Assembly (NCBI RefSeq): GCF_048771995.1
Contig: NC_133030.1
Location: 12,788,001-12,852,000 of the forward strand
Direction of reading: 5' to 3'
DNA from: Taeniopygia guttata
Taxonomy: Eukaryota; Chordata; Aves; Passeriformes; Estrildidae
Length of the DNA stretch: 64,000 bases
Below the pieces are notes generated by a model. It saw nothing but the letters and a program-made list of their open reading frames with translations, did no database searches and was not told the origin of the DNA. The position numbers and the translations under genes are program-made. Position 1 is the first letter of the stretch. Every line of letters begins with the position of its first letter. This document shows positions 33,113 through 44,393 of the stretch, piece by piece.

Positions 33113-36100
33113 ATGGGGAAGAAGGCGCGGACCGCGCCCGGCCGCCGGCCCATCCTGCAGCTCTCCCCGCCCGCGCCGCGCCGCGACGAGGCGGCAGGAC
33201 CCGCGGGCGAGGGGGGCGACTCGGGCTCCGAACCGGGTAAGGCGAAGAAGGCGGGTGGGAGCGGGGGCGCTTTGTTAGCGGGGTGCGGCCTAGTGCGGCC
33301 TAGCGCGGCCTGGCGGCACCGGGTGGTCCCGATCCGCTCTCCCCCGCGTTCCCCCCGGCCTGAGCCCCCCGTGATTGCCGCTTCTGCCCCGCAGATGAGC
33401 CCGAGACGGTGGCGGAGCCGCCCCGCAACCCGCCGAATCCGCCGCCTCCTGCTCCCGCCGCCGTCAAAGCCACAGGTAAGGGAGCGCTCTGGGATAAGGC
33501 GCGGGATTACATTCTCCTCCCCCTAGTTTTTTTTAGGAATTTCAGGATTTAGGGATGCTTACGGCCCCTGATGCACAATAGCGATAAAAAAAATCTTGGC
33601 GTTGTGGTTGTAAATGGGGCTTTTTGTCTTAATTTTGGGGGTGGTTGATTCTCAGATATAATTTTTTTGGGGTCCAAAAGTTCAAAATGTGGGGAGTTTG
33701 GTCCTAAAAGTGGTGTTTTGTCCTAAGTCTAGGCCTTTTTGATACTAAATGTGGAGGCTTGGGGGTCCTAAACGTAGGAGTTTGGTCCTTTGTGTGACTT
33801 TTTTTTTTTTCTTTGGTGGTATGTATGGGGTTTTGGTCCTAAAAGTGCGGGGCTGTGAGGTCCCAAATAGCTTTGCAGGTGCTGCATGTGGGTTTTCTGG
33901 TTCTGAGTGTGGTGGGTTTTGTGCTAAATGTAGGAGTTTTTATGGACTGCATTTGTTTCCCTCTCCATAACCCTGTATTTTTAACGCAGGGTCATTAACC
34001 ACGTTTAAGTATTATTTTTGAGGGAAGAGCGTTAACCCTTTCCTAAATAATTCACTTTGGAGCTGGAGTTGTTTCCGTGTTGATTATTTTAATTGTGCTG
34101 TTATTTCCCAAGGGGCTGTTGCTCATTATAAATGCATTTTATTACTGGCTCTTGAGTCCCCCTAGGCTGTCACTGGCACTTGTAGAGGGGCTGTTCCCCC
34201 TGGGATGACAGTGGCACCTGGAGCAGAGGTGGGGAGTGGGATCCAATGCCCTGTGGCAGCAGGAAGGAGGATTCCCCTGAGGATTTGCTCTCCATTCTCC
34301 AGGAGGTTTGTGCCTGCTGGGTGCCTACGCTGACAGCGACGATGAGGAGGGTGAGACCCTGGAGAAGCCGGCCCGTTCCACAGATGCCAACGGCAGCAGT
34401 TCTGCCGACATTGACAGCACCCTGGCAAACTTCCTAGCTGTGAGTGCCACTCGGGCAAGGACAAAGGGAGGGGAGGGATGGTAGGAGGAGGGGAGTTTCA
34501 CAGTCCAAGGCATTGTCCTTGTCAGTGTGTGCTTTGGTTTGGCTTGGGATTTGAAGCTCATGGTGGGATGCTGTTTTTACAGGAGATCGATGCCATCACA
34601 GCTCCAGCCCAGCCCGCTGAGCCCACTGCTGCCTCCTCTTCCTCCTCCTCCGTGCCACCCCCCATGCCTCCCCGCCCGGAGCCGAGGGATTCTGGCACAG
34701 GCCCATCGTCGGGCACAGCCAATGGCACGGGCTCGGCGCCGGCCCCGGAGTGGCAGTATGACACCCAGTGCTCGCTGGCTGGAGGTGAGTGCCACTCCTC
34801 TCTCCAAAGGGGGTGCTGACAAACAGGTGTCACTGGGGTGAGGGGAGTGACAGGCTGTCCTTGTCCCCCTGGCAGTGGGAGAGCTGGAGATGGGCGACTG
34901 GCAGGAAGTTTGGGATGAGAACACTGGCTGCTACTACTATTGGAACACCCAGAGCAACGAGGTGACCTGGGAGCTGCCACAGTACTTGGCAACGCAGGTC
35001 CAGGGCCTGCAGCATTACCAGCACAGGTGGGCAAGACCTCCAGGATGTTGCCTGTGGGATGTTGTCCCAGTCCCTCCCTTCATTCCCTCTCCTCTTCTCA
35101 GCAGCACTGTGGCAGGCACCAACGGCAGCTTCGTGGCAGCCACGGAGCCATTCCCTCAGGAGAAGGGGACTCCAGGCAGTGCTGGCCGTGGGACCAACCT
35201 CAGCAAGCGGGAGGTGAAGAAGGTCAGTCATGTGGGTTCTGGCTGCCATGGGGCTTGCAGGCCTCCTTGGGTTTCCTTGGAAGCACCTGGGATGCTCTGC
35301 TCCATCTGCAGCCCTAGGAGGGGCCTGGCAGCATGGGCTGTTTCCCAGGCAGTTGCCAGAAAGCTCACATGGAACTCATCTCACAGGAAGTGAATGAGGG
35401 AGTGCAGGCTCTCTCCAACAGTGAGGAAGAGAGGAAGGGAGTGGCTGCGGCCCTCCTGGCCCCACTTGTGCCTGACGTGGTGAAGGAGGAAGAGGAGCGC
35501 TGGAGGAGGAAAGTGATCTGCAAAGAGGAGGTTGAGCCGCCTCTGGAAGAGGAGGCCAAAGTGGAAGAGGCTCCGGCTGTCCCAGAAGAGCCAGAGCCCA
35601 GCAGGGACCCCCTGGAAGACACAGGGCAGGAGGATCTGTGCAGTGTGGTGCAGTCGGGAGAGAGCGCGGAGGAGGAGGAGCAGGACACGCTTGAGCTGGA
35701 GATGGTGCTGGAGAGGAAAAAGGTAATGGAAGACGTTTGTCCTGGAAGCAGGGCTACACATGGTAGCCATGGTATTGCTGGGAATAAATTGGGATGTCGT
35801 GTCTCGGCAGGCAGAGCTGCGTGCCTTGGAGGAAGGCGATGGCAGCGTTTCAGGCTCCAGCCCGCTCTCCGATGGGAGCCAGTCGGCCTCGCAGGACGCA
35901 TCCCGCAGGCTGGCCTCCAAGCGGGGCAAATGGAAACTGTTTGTGGGAGCCGCGAGCCCCGAGTCCGCCAGTCGAGGCTCCAGCAAAACGGGCCGGGAGA
36001 GCCCAGAAGCAGGAGAAGCAGGTAATTGGAAAGGCTTCCTTTGGAGGGAGGAGCAGGGGGTCTCCTTTCCCTGAAGACCCACAGGTCAGTGCCGGGAAGG

Positions 36101-39100
36101 GTCATGAGGTACGTGTGCCAGGTGGGGACAAGTCTGTCACAGCCCAGCCTCGCTGGGGTAAGCTGCTCCTCTGCCCCAGTCTCCCTATCCTAATTACCTA
36201 CGTAAGGAGAAGAGTGCTGCATTCAGTGGTTCCTTGGGAGATAGGACAGAGATAACTGCTGCCTCACATCCCATTGCCTTCCTCTTCCTCCCAACATCAC
36301 AAAGCCAGCCTGTGGCACACTGGGTGCTGTCACCTTCCACTTCTAAAGTTCAGTTTTTGAGTTGCCTGGTACTAAATTCCAGACAGCTGCAGTGTCCCTG
36401 GAGCTACTCCAGGACCCCACACTCAATGTGTAAGGAATGTAACTCCAGCCTGTGTGGCAAGGCAGCCCCTCTTTCTGTGGGGCTGGTTCAGCTAAGGGGG
36501 TGTGTGGATATATCAGTCACACACAACTACCCCTCATGTTCCAGTTGAATCCTCCAGAGCTGTGCTTCCCAAAATGCACCAGCTATAGCATTTTAAGGAA
36601 CACTCTGTGCCAAACAGCTCTGGGACTCCCAGACTGTAGAATCATGGAGTTGTTCAAGTTGGAAGTGCCCTCTGAGGTCATGGAGTCCAACTGTTCCCCC
36701 AGCACTGTCAAGGCCACCACTAACTCTTGTCCCCAGGTGCCACATCCACATGTTCTTTTAATCCCTCCAGGGATGGGGACTCTACCACATCCTTGGGCAG
36801 CCTGTGTAAGCGCTGGACAGTTCTTTCCATTAAGAAATTTCCCCCATATCCTACTTAAACCTCCCTTGGCACAACTTAAGGCTATTTCTTCTTGTCCTGT
36901 CTCTTGTTTGGTGGGAGCAGAGCCTGGCTCCACCCTCATCTCAGGGCATTGTGGGGAGCAAGAAGGTCCCCTGAGTCTCCTTTTCTCTGGATTTGCCAGT
37001 CCCTTCCCAGTACAAGATTTGTGTGCCTGCAGCACAGAAAGCTGAATGAAACTGCTTTTCCAAGGAAAAACTGATACAAAAGTGCCTACAGCAGGCTGTG
37101 TCCTGCTAGAGTGGAAGTTGGTGCCTGCCCCATCCCAGGGTTCTTGTGGCCCTGAGGCACCTCTGCTTCAGGCAGGGGCATGAGCTGGGTGACAGCTCTG
37201 GCATTAACTCAGTGATGTAATTTTTGCATAGGAAAATGAATGGTTTTGCCAGGGGGCTTTCCAAATAACCCTGAAGCCAGCTCCTCCCAGCAGCACCAGA
37301 TTCCACCTTAACCTAGGGAACAAAAAGCTGTCACTCCAAAATAAGCTGTTTAAATTGAGCACCCTGCTGCTGGAGGGTGGTTTAGGGAAGTGTCCTGCCT
37401 TCCAGCACCAGGACATGCTGAGAATTGGGGTTTCTCCCCAGAGGCTTGTGGGACTCTGCCCCAAACTTCCTTCTTTGAAATTTACGGTTTTGACAGCGAA
37501 TTAGTCATCTGAAGGCAAAACCTTCTATTACTGGCAGCTTTTGGGGACCTTTTCAGTCTTTCATCACTAACTTATTACCTAGTACCTCTTATTGACAGAT
37601 TTTGGGAGTTAGTATCTTCCTGCTTCCCTGATGCCCATTTTCCCAGGCCTTGCCTCATTGCTGCTTTGCACTGTAGCAGCTCCAATACTCCCCTTCCCAT
37701 GTTATCCTTCTGGAAGGATCCCCACCACCAAAACACAGAGCAGTGACTATCTCTCCTTTTAAATTTCAGGCTCTCGTCACTGGCTCTGGTGGGTTCTAAC
37801 TCTTTCCCCACTGTTGCCCACATTGGCTTTGGTTCCAGGCACAATGTCCAGCCACCTGCTGGCACTGCCAGGGTGGTGGTGGAACAAGAACTGACCTGTT
37901 CTTCCTTCTCCTGCAGCCCCAAGCACAGAAGCAACTGATCCAAGCTCAGACAAAGAGGCAGAATCTGAGGAGCCCCAGGAAAAAGCCAAATCACAAGGGG
38001 CTCCAAAAATGGAAGAGGAAGAGCAGGATCTAAAGGTATGGAGAGGTAGAGGTGCATGTCTGTGAGATGAGGGATGTGATGGGTGCTCCAGCTGCTAACA
38101 GGAACAAGGGACATGCTGGCTCCCCCAGCCACCTATTCCCTGGGGACACCAGAGCTTGGGCTCTGGATTTGGACCACCTGAAGCTTTTAAAGCTCAGATC
38201 CCAGTGTGGCTGCGGGGACAGCTTGTGAAGGAAGGGCTCTGCAGGACTGGGACATTATTCTGTTTCCAGTAGGATTCAGCAGCAAAAGCTTGGATGAAAG
38301 GAGGGTGTGGGAGGGCAAAGACTTGAGCCCTGGGTGTTGTTGTGGCAGAGGACAACCAGTTTGATCTTGACTTTGTTTTCACCAATAACAATATTCCAGT
38401 CTCTGGCCCGGTCAGTCGTCCCGTTTCCAGGCTGAAGACTCCTCGTCCGTAATCTCTCCGTTTCTTGAGGCTGACGGTACCGCTCTGCCCTTCGCCCGGC
38501 TTTACTTTTAGATACAAGCTGGGGAAGCCCTGGGGATTTCTGCAGCATCCTGCCAATAGCTCTTCTCTGAGCCTTGGTTTGCTCCTTTGGCTACACTGGA
38601 TCAATTCCCTGATCCATAGCAGAGCTCCAGGCTTTAGGGCAGTATGACAGAGCAGTAGGGAAGATACTTCCTATTTGTCCTTTAGTCCCCATGTCACTTG
38701 TTACCCTGAGATATCCTGCAGCATAAAATTTGGCTCTGGAGTTATTCTGTGACGTTGGGAAATGTTGTCACCTCCCTGTGGCAGATGGGGAATCGCCAGT
38801 TTGTGGTGGAACCTGCAGTGAGAGTTGCCCGTCCCTGTCCTCATTTCCCACCACTTAAATAATTTTTGTGGTGTGAAAGGGAAGGTCCTTTTGTCCTTGT
38901 AAAAAATCTCGTATCTCCCTCGTAAAGCGACTCCTTAAAGGATTTTGAGTTGCAACATTCCCAGACCAAAACTGAGCCTTCCTCAGTGCAGCATCTGTTT
39001 GAGACCTGATTTTTAAATTAATTTATTTAAATAAAAAGAATAAAAGCCTGTAGCAGGGCTGGACTTGCTGGTTTTCTCTGCAGTCCACACCCTCCTTCTG

Positions 39101-42100
39101 GTCCCAGTGGGCTCTGTGACAGACCATGTGGTGCTTTTCCATGCAGGATTCCCTTAGAGCTGTTGGAGGAATGCCGGCTCCCTGGGTAACCAGTACCATT
39201 TGCTCATCAGGTTGGGATCTCCCTGGGTACAGGAGCTGCGCCGGGGCCACCGCTCCCAAGTCACCCTCTGCTCCATGATGTTCCCTGGCTTCTCCAGAGA
39301 CACATTAACATGGGAATTCATATGCCTGCCTTGGTCTTCTCTAGGGCTTGCTTTTCTGGCCCATCCTCTCTCTAGGGACAGATGCTTCCTTGGTGGTTTT
39401 GGTGGACATTCCAAAGCCTCTTTGGAGGAGGGAAGTTAAAACCAGACATTTTAAGAGCCCTCCTTAAAGCAGTGGTGATGCCACTTGTAGGCATTCTTGT
39501 TCAGATTCCTTTCTGGCTTGTGGCTGCTTCTGTGCAGTGCCTCCAATCAGGGAGGTGGACGCAGGGATCCCCATGTCCCTGCATTGGAGGTTTCACTCCC
39601 GTGGGATGCTGGGGTTGAGTAGCCATGGCTGCCATGAGCTGACCTGAGTTTTGATGTAGCTGCTGCCTCTGCTCTGCAGTAAATCCAGAGCTGTTATCCC
39701 TTGCTGGTGCTTTCCAGCTAGTTTCTCTGGAAAAGCAATTATTTACAGAACCTGGAATGGCATCCTGGCCCATTTATTTGGGAAACATTCTTAGATACCT
39801 GCTGTGGCAATGGTTCTGCTGTAACTCCAAAGTATCAAAGCTACCTGAGCCCGTGCTGTTCTTCTACACAGAGTCAAGCGCAATCCGTGGAGGAGCTGTC
39901 ACCCAGCCACCCACACTGCCCTGTCCCTGGGGCACAGGATGTAGTGGGATTTAACAGAGGGGATGACAGGCACACAGGGCCAGGGTGGCATGTCCCAGTC
40001 CCTCCAGGCTGAGGGGCCGTGGGTGGTCTCAAGCGGTGTTTCCTGAGAGCCACGGGGCTGTAGCTGCCCCATGCTGCTCCCAGAGGGCAGCTCTTGACTC
40101 TGCCCTTTCTCCTGGCAGTTTCAGATTGGAGAGCTGGCAAATACTCTGACTAGTAAATTGGAGTTCCTGGGCATCAACAGACAATCTATCTCCAACTTCC
40201 ACATGTTGCTGTTGCAGACAGAGGTAACCGAGCCTTCGCCCCTCGCTCCGGCCTCGTGTTCCGGAGCGGATCGGATGCAATCCGCCGTCCGAGTGCCGGT
40301 GCTGCGTGAGCCTCGTGGCGCCTCGCCGCGCAGGGCCCTCCCTTCCTCGGCGGGGGGAGAGCGTGGCTTGGCACGGAGGCGGGGTGTCCTCCTCCTGGCC
40401 CCCCGCGTCCTCTGCCGGAAGGGAGCCTCCCGATCCTCGAGTCCTGCCCCCCCCAGGGCCTCTGGCAGCCCACCTCACCGGCTTCCCCCGGTTCTTGCCC
40501 TCTAGACCCGCATTGCAGACTGGCGAGAAGGTGCTCTCAATGGAAACTACCTCAAACGCAAACTCCAAGACGCAGCCGAACAGCTTAAACAATACGAAAT
40601 AAACGCCACCCCTAAAGGCTGGTCCTGCCACTGGGACAGGTACGCGCTCTCCTCCTTTCTCACCTTTCATCTCTGACATCTCAGACATGATTTGTGACCA
40701 TCAACCACCCGACGACGCTGGCGCCGTCCCTCTGGCAGACTGAGAGCGGCTTCTGTTAGTGCTGGGCAGGCAGAGAAACGTCCGGCACTCGCAGAGTTTG
40801 GGCCAGCCACCAAACTGGAGGATTCAGACGGAGTGCCCAGTGCTTTGCGACGGAGCTGATTCCCTGATGGACAGAGCTGGTTGTCCCTCTCGCGAGTGTC
40901 CAGCGCTGTGAGGGGCGGGCCTGGGGGGTCGCGCATGCGAGAGCTCTGTGAACTTTGCAGGATCTCTGGATCAGCTCTTCTGACCAACAGCTCTTCCAAA
41001 GGACAAACTTCAACTCACCGACGGAATGAAGAACAAGATTTCTGTCTCCTGCCAACAGGTCAGACCCAAACATTTCTTTGTCTATTTGGCTTTCTTGATT
41101 AATTTTCCTTTGTTTGAAATCTTTGCTCTTTTGTTTTTCAGCTCCCAGATCCGCTCCCTCTCTCTAGCATTCACTGTGTGTTTGACACCAAGAGTATCAT
41201 AAAAAACTGCGCACCATGGGGTAGGGGGGCAGCCGCTTCCCTCCATTGGGCTGTTCCCCTGTGCCTCTTCTCGGAGGGCGACTTTCAGCCAAGGCCATGC
41301 TGAAAGTCCCAGTGTTAGCAAGACGTTGCCAGCGGTCCCGGCCCTCCTCTCCCTCGGAGCGGGGGGGCTCAGGGCGACGTTCCCGCAGCCAGCGATAGCA
41401 AATAGCTTTGAGCGAGTCGGCTCGGGCCTCTCCTGCCTCTGTCCTCAAAGTTGTTTGCTGTGTGTGGGAGAGCGGCAGCCCTGCTGCACGAGGGTCTCCC
41501 CTGCGAGAGCGCACCGCTGTCGTGGGCAGGCCCGCCTCGGAGTGTCGGGGGCGGAGAAGGGACGCTGAAGCCTCCTTCTCTTTCTTGTGATCTAGGGAGC
41601 ATAGACGCTATTTCTATGTTAACGAGCGCTCGGGAGAGTCGCAATGGGAGTTCCCCGACGGGGAGGACGAAGAGGAGGGACAGCGAGGCGCCACGGACAG
41701 AAAACCCGACAGTCCTCCAAAGCCACCTCCCAAAGACAAAGGAGAGCACGCCGAGGGGGCCGCCGAGCGCCCTGCAGGTACGCCTCGCTGACACTGGCTG
41801 CCCTGGCCCCAGAGCTGGGGGTGCAGGGCACGGCAGTCCATGGTGGCAGTGCCTCCAAGTGGGACCATGGGCAGGAGGGGGTGGTACAGACCATAGGCCG
41901 GGCATTCAAGCCTGCGTCAATGTGTGTTCCTCAGGCTCCCTTTGTAAAGAATCCTTCTCAGGCCAAGTTCCTGCTACGTCTCTCATGCCGCTCACTCCGT
42001 TTTGGACTCTGCTTCAGTCCTCTGTCCCAGTCCTCCAACCTCCCTTGCCTTTGGAAATGCCTCCGCCACCTCCGCCCCCCCCAGACTCACCTCCGCCACC

Positions 42101-43329
42101 TCCACCGCCACCCCCACCGCCTGGAGAAGATGGGGAGATCCAGGAAGTGGAGATGGAAGATGAGGGGGGTGAGGAGCCGCCTGCCCCAGGAACAGAGGAA
42201 GATGCTCCCCTGAAGTCCCTGGTGCGCCCCGCTGCCAGCAGCAGCCAGGTAAGCAGTGGAGCCAGAGCTCCACTGATTTCAGAGTGTGAGACTGGGAAAT
42301 GGGTGTGTAGTGGTGCTCCTGGCTCAACACTCATCTCAGCCCTCTCTTCCAGGCTGCTGTCGATCCCAGCCCATCCCCCCTGCTCTCGGCCAAGCCACAG
42401 AAGAGGAAAGCAGTGGAGATGAGCCCGGGGATGATGCAGCGCACGGCCACCATTGGCAGCTGCCCTGTCATCTACAGCCAGCCCCTGATGGCCACGGGCA
42501 AGTACCAGCCATCAGCCGTGCCCTTGGCCTCCCTAAGGCCACGCCAGCGCCTCCAGAGCGACATCCAGGCACGCCCCAACCTCCGCATGGCTCCAGGCCA
42601 CGCCGGCCCTCAGCCCACGGCGCTGGGGCTGCAGTCCAGCTACCTGGGTGTGACAGGACCAGCTGCGCCTTCCATGATGGGATACTCGGAGTGCGCTGTG
42701 CCCGTCAGCCTGGCCACCACAGCCACCGCACCGCCGGCACCGGCACGGGGAGCCCCGCCAGCCGCGGGCACTGCAGCTGAGCAGCCACCACCCCCGCCAC
42801 CCCCACAGACACCCCCACCTCCCACCCCCAAGGCGCCGCCGCCTCCAGAGAAGGAGAAGCCAAGGAAGGGGCGCAAGGAGAAGGTAGGCCATATGGGTGG
42901 TGGTCTCGCATTGGCACTGTTCTTTCCCTCCTCCCTTTCCAGCGGCGGTCACCACTGTTATTTTTGTGGCACAGGGCAAGAAGGGCAAGACAAAGATGCC
43001 ATCGCTGGTGAAGAAGTGGCAAAGTATCCAGCGGGAGCTGGATGAGGAAGAGAATTCCAGCTCCAGTGAGGAGGACCGGGAGACCACAGCCCAGCGGCGC
43101 ATCGAGGAATGGAAGCAGCAGCAGTTGATGAGGTACAGACCCCAGGGGCAGGCACCAGGACATTTCCTGGTGCCTTGTAAAGGTGGGGGATCCATGAGAG
43201 GGCCAGCTGGGTGCTGACATCCTGTTTTATCCCTGCAGTGGCATGGCTGAAAGGAATGCCAACTTCGAGGCACTGCCAGAGGACTGGCGGTCACGGCTGA
43301 AACGGAGGAAAACGGCCTCGAGCACATGA
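33113..43329 (+). CDS. FNBP4: FNBP4, formin-binding protein 4 with two WW domains (complete, 16 exons, 998 aa)
   Basis: Nuclear/cytoplasmic adaptor whose WW domains bind proline-rich ligands such as formins. Exons: 33113-33236, 33395-33475, 34303-34439, 34583-34784, 34876-35026, 35102-35222, 35387-35722, 35811-36021, 37917-38035, 40119-40223, 40506-40639, 41596-41777, 41935-42248, 42353-42883, 42975-43132, 43239-43329. Human is about 1,017 aa. The start GCCGCCATGG is a perfect Kozak site, and MGKKART..GRRPILQLSPP matches human. WW1 is near residues 188-218 (GDWQEVWDENTGCYYYWN..EVTWELP). WW2 is near 566-598 (GWSCHWDR..HRRYFYVNERSGESQWEFP) and is split by intron 11. A polyproline run starts near residue 681, and an acidic KSKTKMPSLVKKWQSI-type C-terminal region follows. 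Exons 10-11 carry the conserved FQIGELANTLTSK and LNGNYLKRKLQDAAEQLKQY. Confidence 0.95.
33660..33945. repeat. Degenerate tandem repeat in FNBP4 intron 2
   Basis: Variants of GTTTTGGTCCTAAAAGTG recur every few tens of bases (for example near 33,703, 33,785 and 33,831). The copies are heavily diverged and T/G-rich. Confidence 0.5.
36022..40118 (+). other. FNBP4 introns 8 and 9, the largest in the gene
   Basis: Apart from exon 9 (37917-38035) and the CR1 copy at 36640-36975, no exon, RNA gene or recognised repeat was seen in about 4 kb. Confidence 0.5.
36640..36975 (-). mobile_element. CR1 fragment, antisense (FNBP4 intron 8)
   Basis: GAATCATGGAGTTGTTCAAG, CACTGTCAAGGCCACCACTA, TAATCCCTCCAGGGATGGGG and GGCACAACTTAAGGCTATTT follow the reversed CR1 3' end in order. 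Confidence 0.85.
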
Positions 43330-43414
43330 GGCATGCAGTGCTGTACCCACCTCTTGGGGTTTTTTTGTTTTGTTTTGTTTTTTTACAGATGTACAGTTCT
43401 TTTGACCATTGTCC

Positions 43415-43420
43415 AATAAA
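43415..43420 (+). terminator. FNBP4 polyadenylation signal
   Basis: AATAAA lies 86 bases after the FNBP4 stop, following a T-rich stretch; it gives a very short 3' untranslated region. Confidence 0.85.
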
Positions 43421-43519
43421 TCATAGCAGTTTGGGAAGTGCCATCTCATTGATTCTGCTGAGGGCAGGTGGTAGATGGGAATGGGGGATCACAACAGATC
43501 CCTGTAATCCACGATTATG

Positions 43520-44262
43520 AGTTGGGTGGGCATGTGCATTGTGGAAGCAGGAAAGTTCTGCAGAGAAAACTGGGCAGGCTGGATTGAAGAGCTGAAGGTA
43601 AAGGCCAAGTGCCAGGTCCTATGCTTGGGTCACACCAACCCTGTTGAATGCTCCAGGCTGGCAGAAGAGAGGCTGGAAAGCTGGGAGAGGCCCTGGGGGT
43701 GCTGGTAAGAGCAGCTGGACATGGGCCCAGGTGCACAAAAGGCTGATGGCACCTGGGCTGTCCACTGTTCTGACACTGCTGGGCCACCTCCAGCCCTGGG
43801 GACAAATCTGGAGCCCTCATGGCAAGAGGGGCTGTCCAAAGAAGGGAATGGAGCAGAAGAAGGGTCTGGAGTACCAGGAGGAGCTGTGGGGCCTCAGCCT
43901 GGAGTGACAGAGTCTTGGAGGGACCCTCTGACTCCCTACAACTCCCTGTCAGAAGGGTGCAGCCAGGGGGTGTGTCAGGCTCTGCTGCCAGGGAGCAAGT
44001 GACAGGACAGAAAAAACAGCGTCAAGCTCTGCCAGGGTAAGTTGAGGTTGGTTTGGACGAGGGGAGGAATTTTCTTGATAGAAAGTGGTGTCAGGTATCA
44101 GAAGGGGCTGCTCAGAAAGGTGGTGGAGTCCCCAGCCCTGGAGCTGTCCAAAGAAGGACTGGACATGGCACCCAGTGCTGTGGTCTGGGTGACAAGGTGG
44201 GGATTGATCACAGGCTGGGCTCAATGATCCTGGAGGTCTTTTCCAATCTTAATGACTGTAAA
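43520..44262 (+). mobile_element. CR1 fragment, sense, longest copy in the window
   Basis: AGCTGAAGGTAAAGGCCAAG, GGGTGCTGGTAAGAGCAGCT, GGAGTCCCCAGCCCTGGAGC and GATCCTGGAGGTCTTTTCC with a final AATGACTGTA are forward CR1 3' sequence, including part of the region upstream of the usual 3' end. It fills most of the FNBP4-AGBL2 gap and ends about 130 bases before the AGBL2 start. Confidence 0.75.
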
Positions 44263-44393
44263 ATCCCTCTGGATCCTTTCCCAGCTCTGCTCCAGGACCG
44301 CCCCATTCCTTCTTGTAGCTCAGCAACAGCCAAGTGCCAGCCCAGCCCTGACACTGCCACTGCTGTTCCAGGTCTCCCAGGGCTCTCACAGCC

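Noticed and set aside
41197-41580. GC-rich open frames in FNBP4 intron 11
   Set aside because: The frame that matters is fixed by the WW2 junction 40639/41596; the intronic frames match nothing and have no supporting splice sites.
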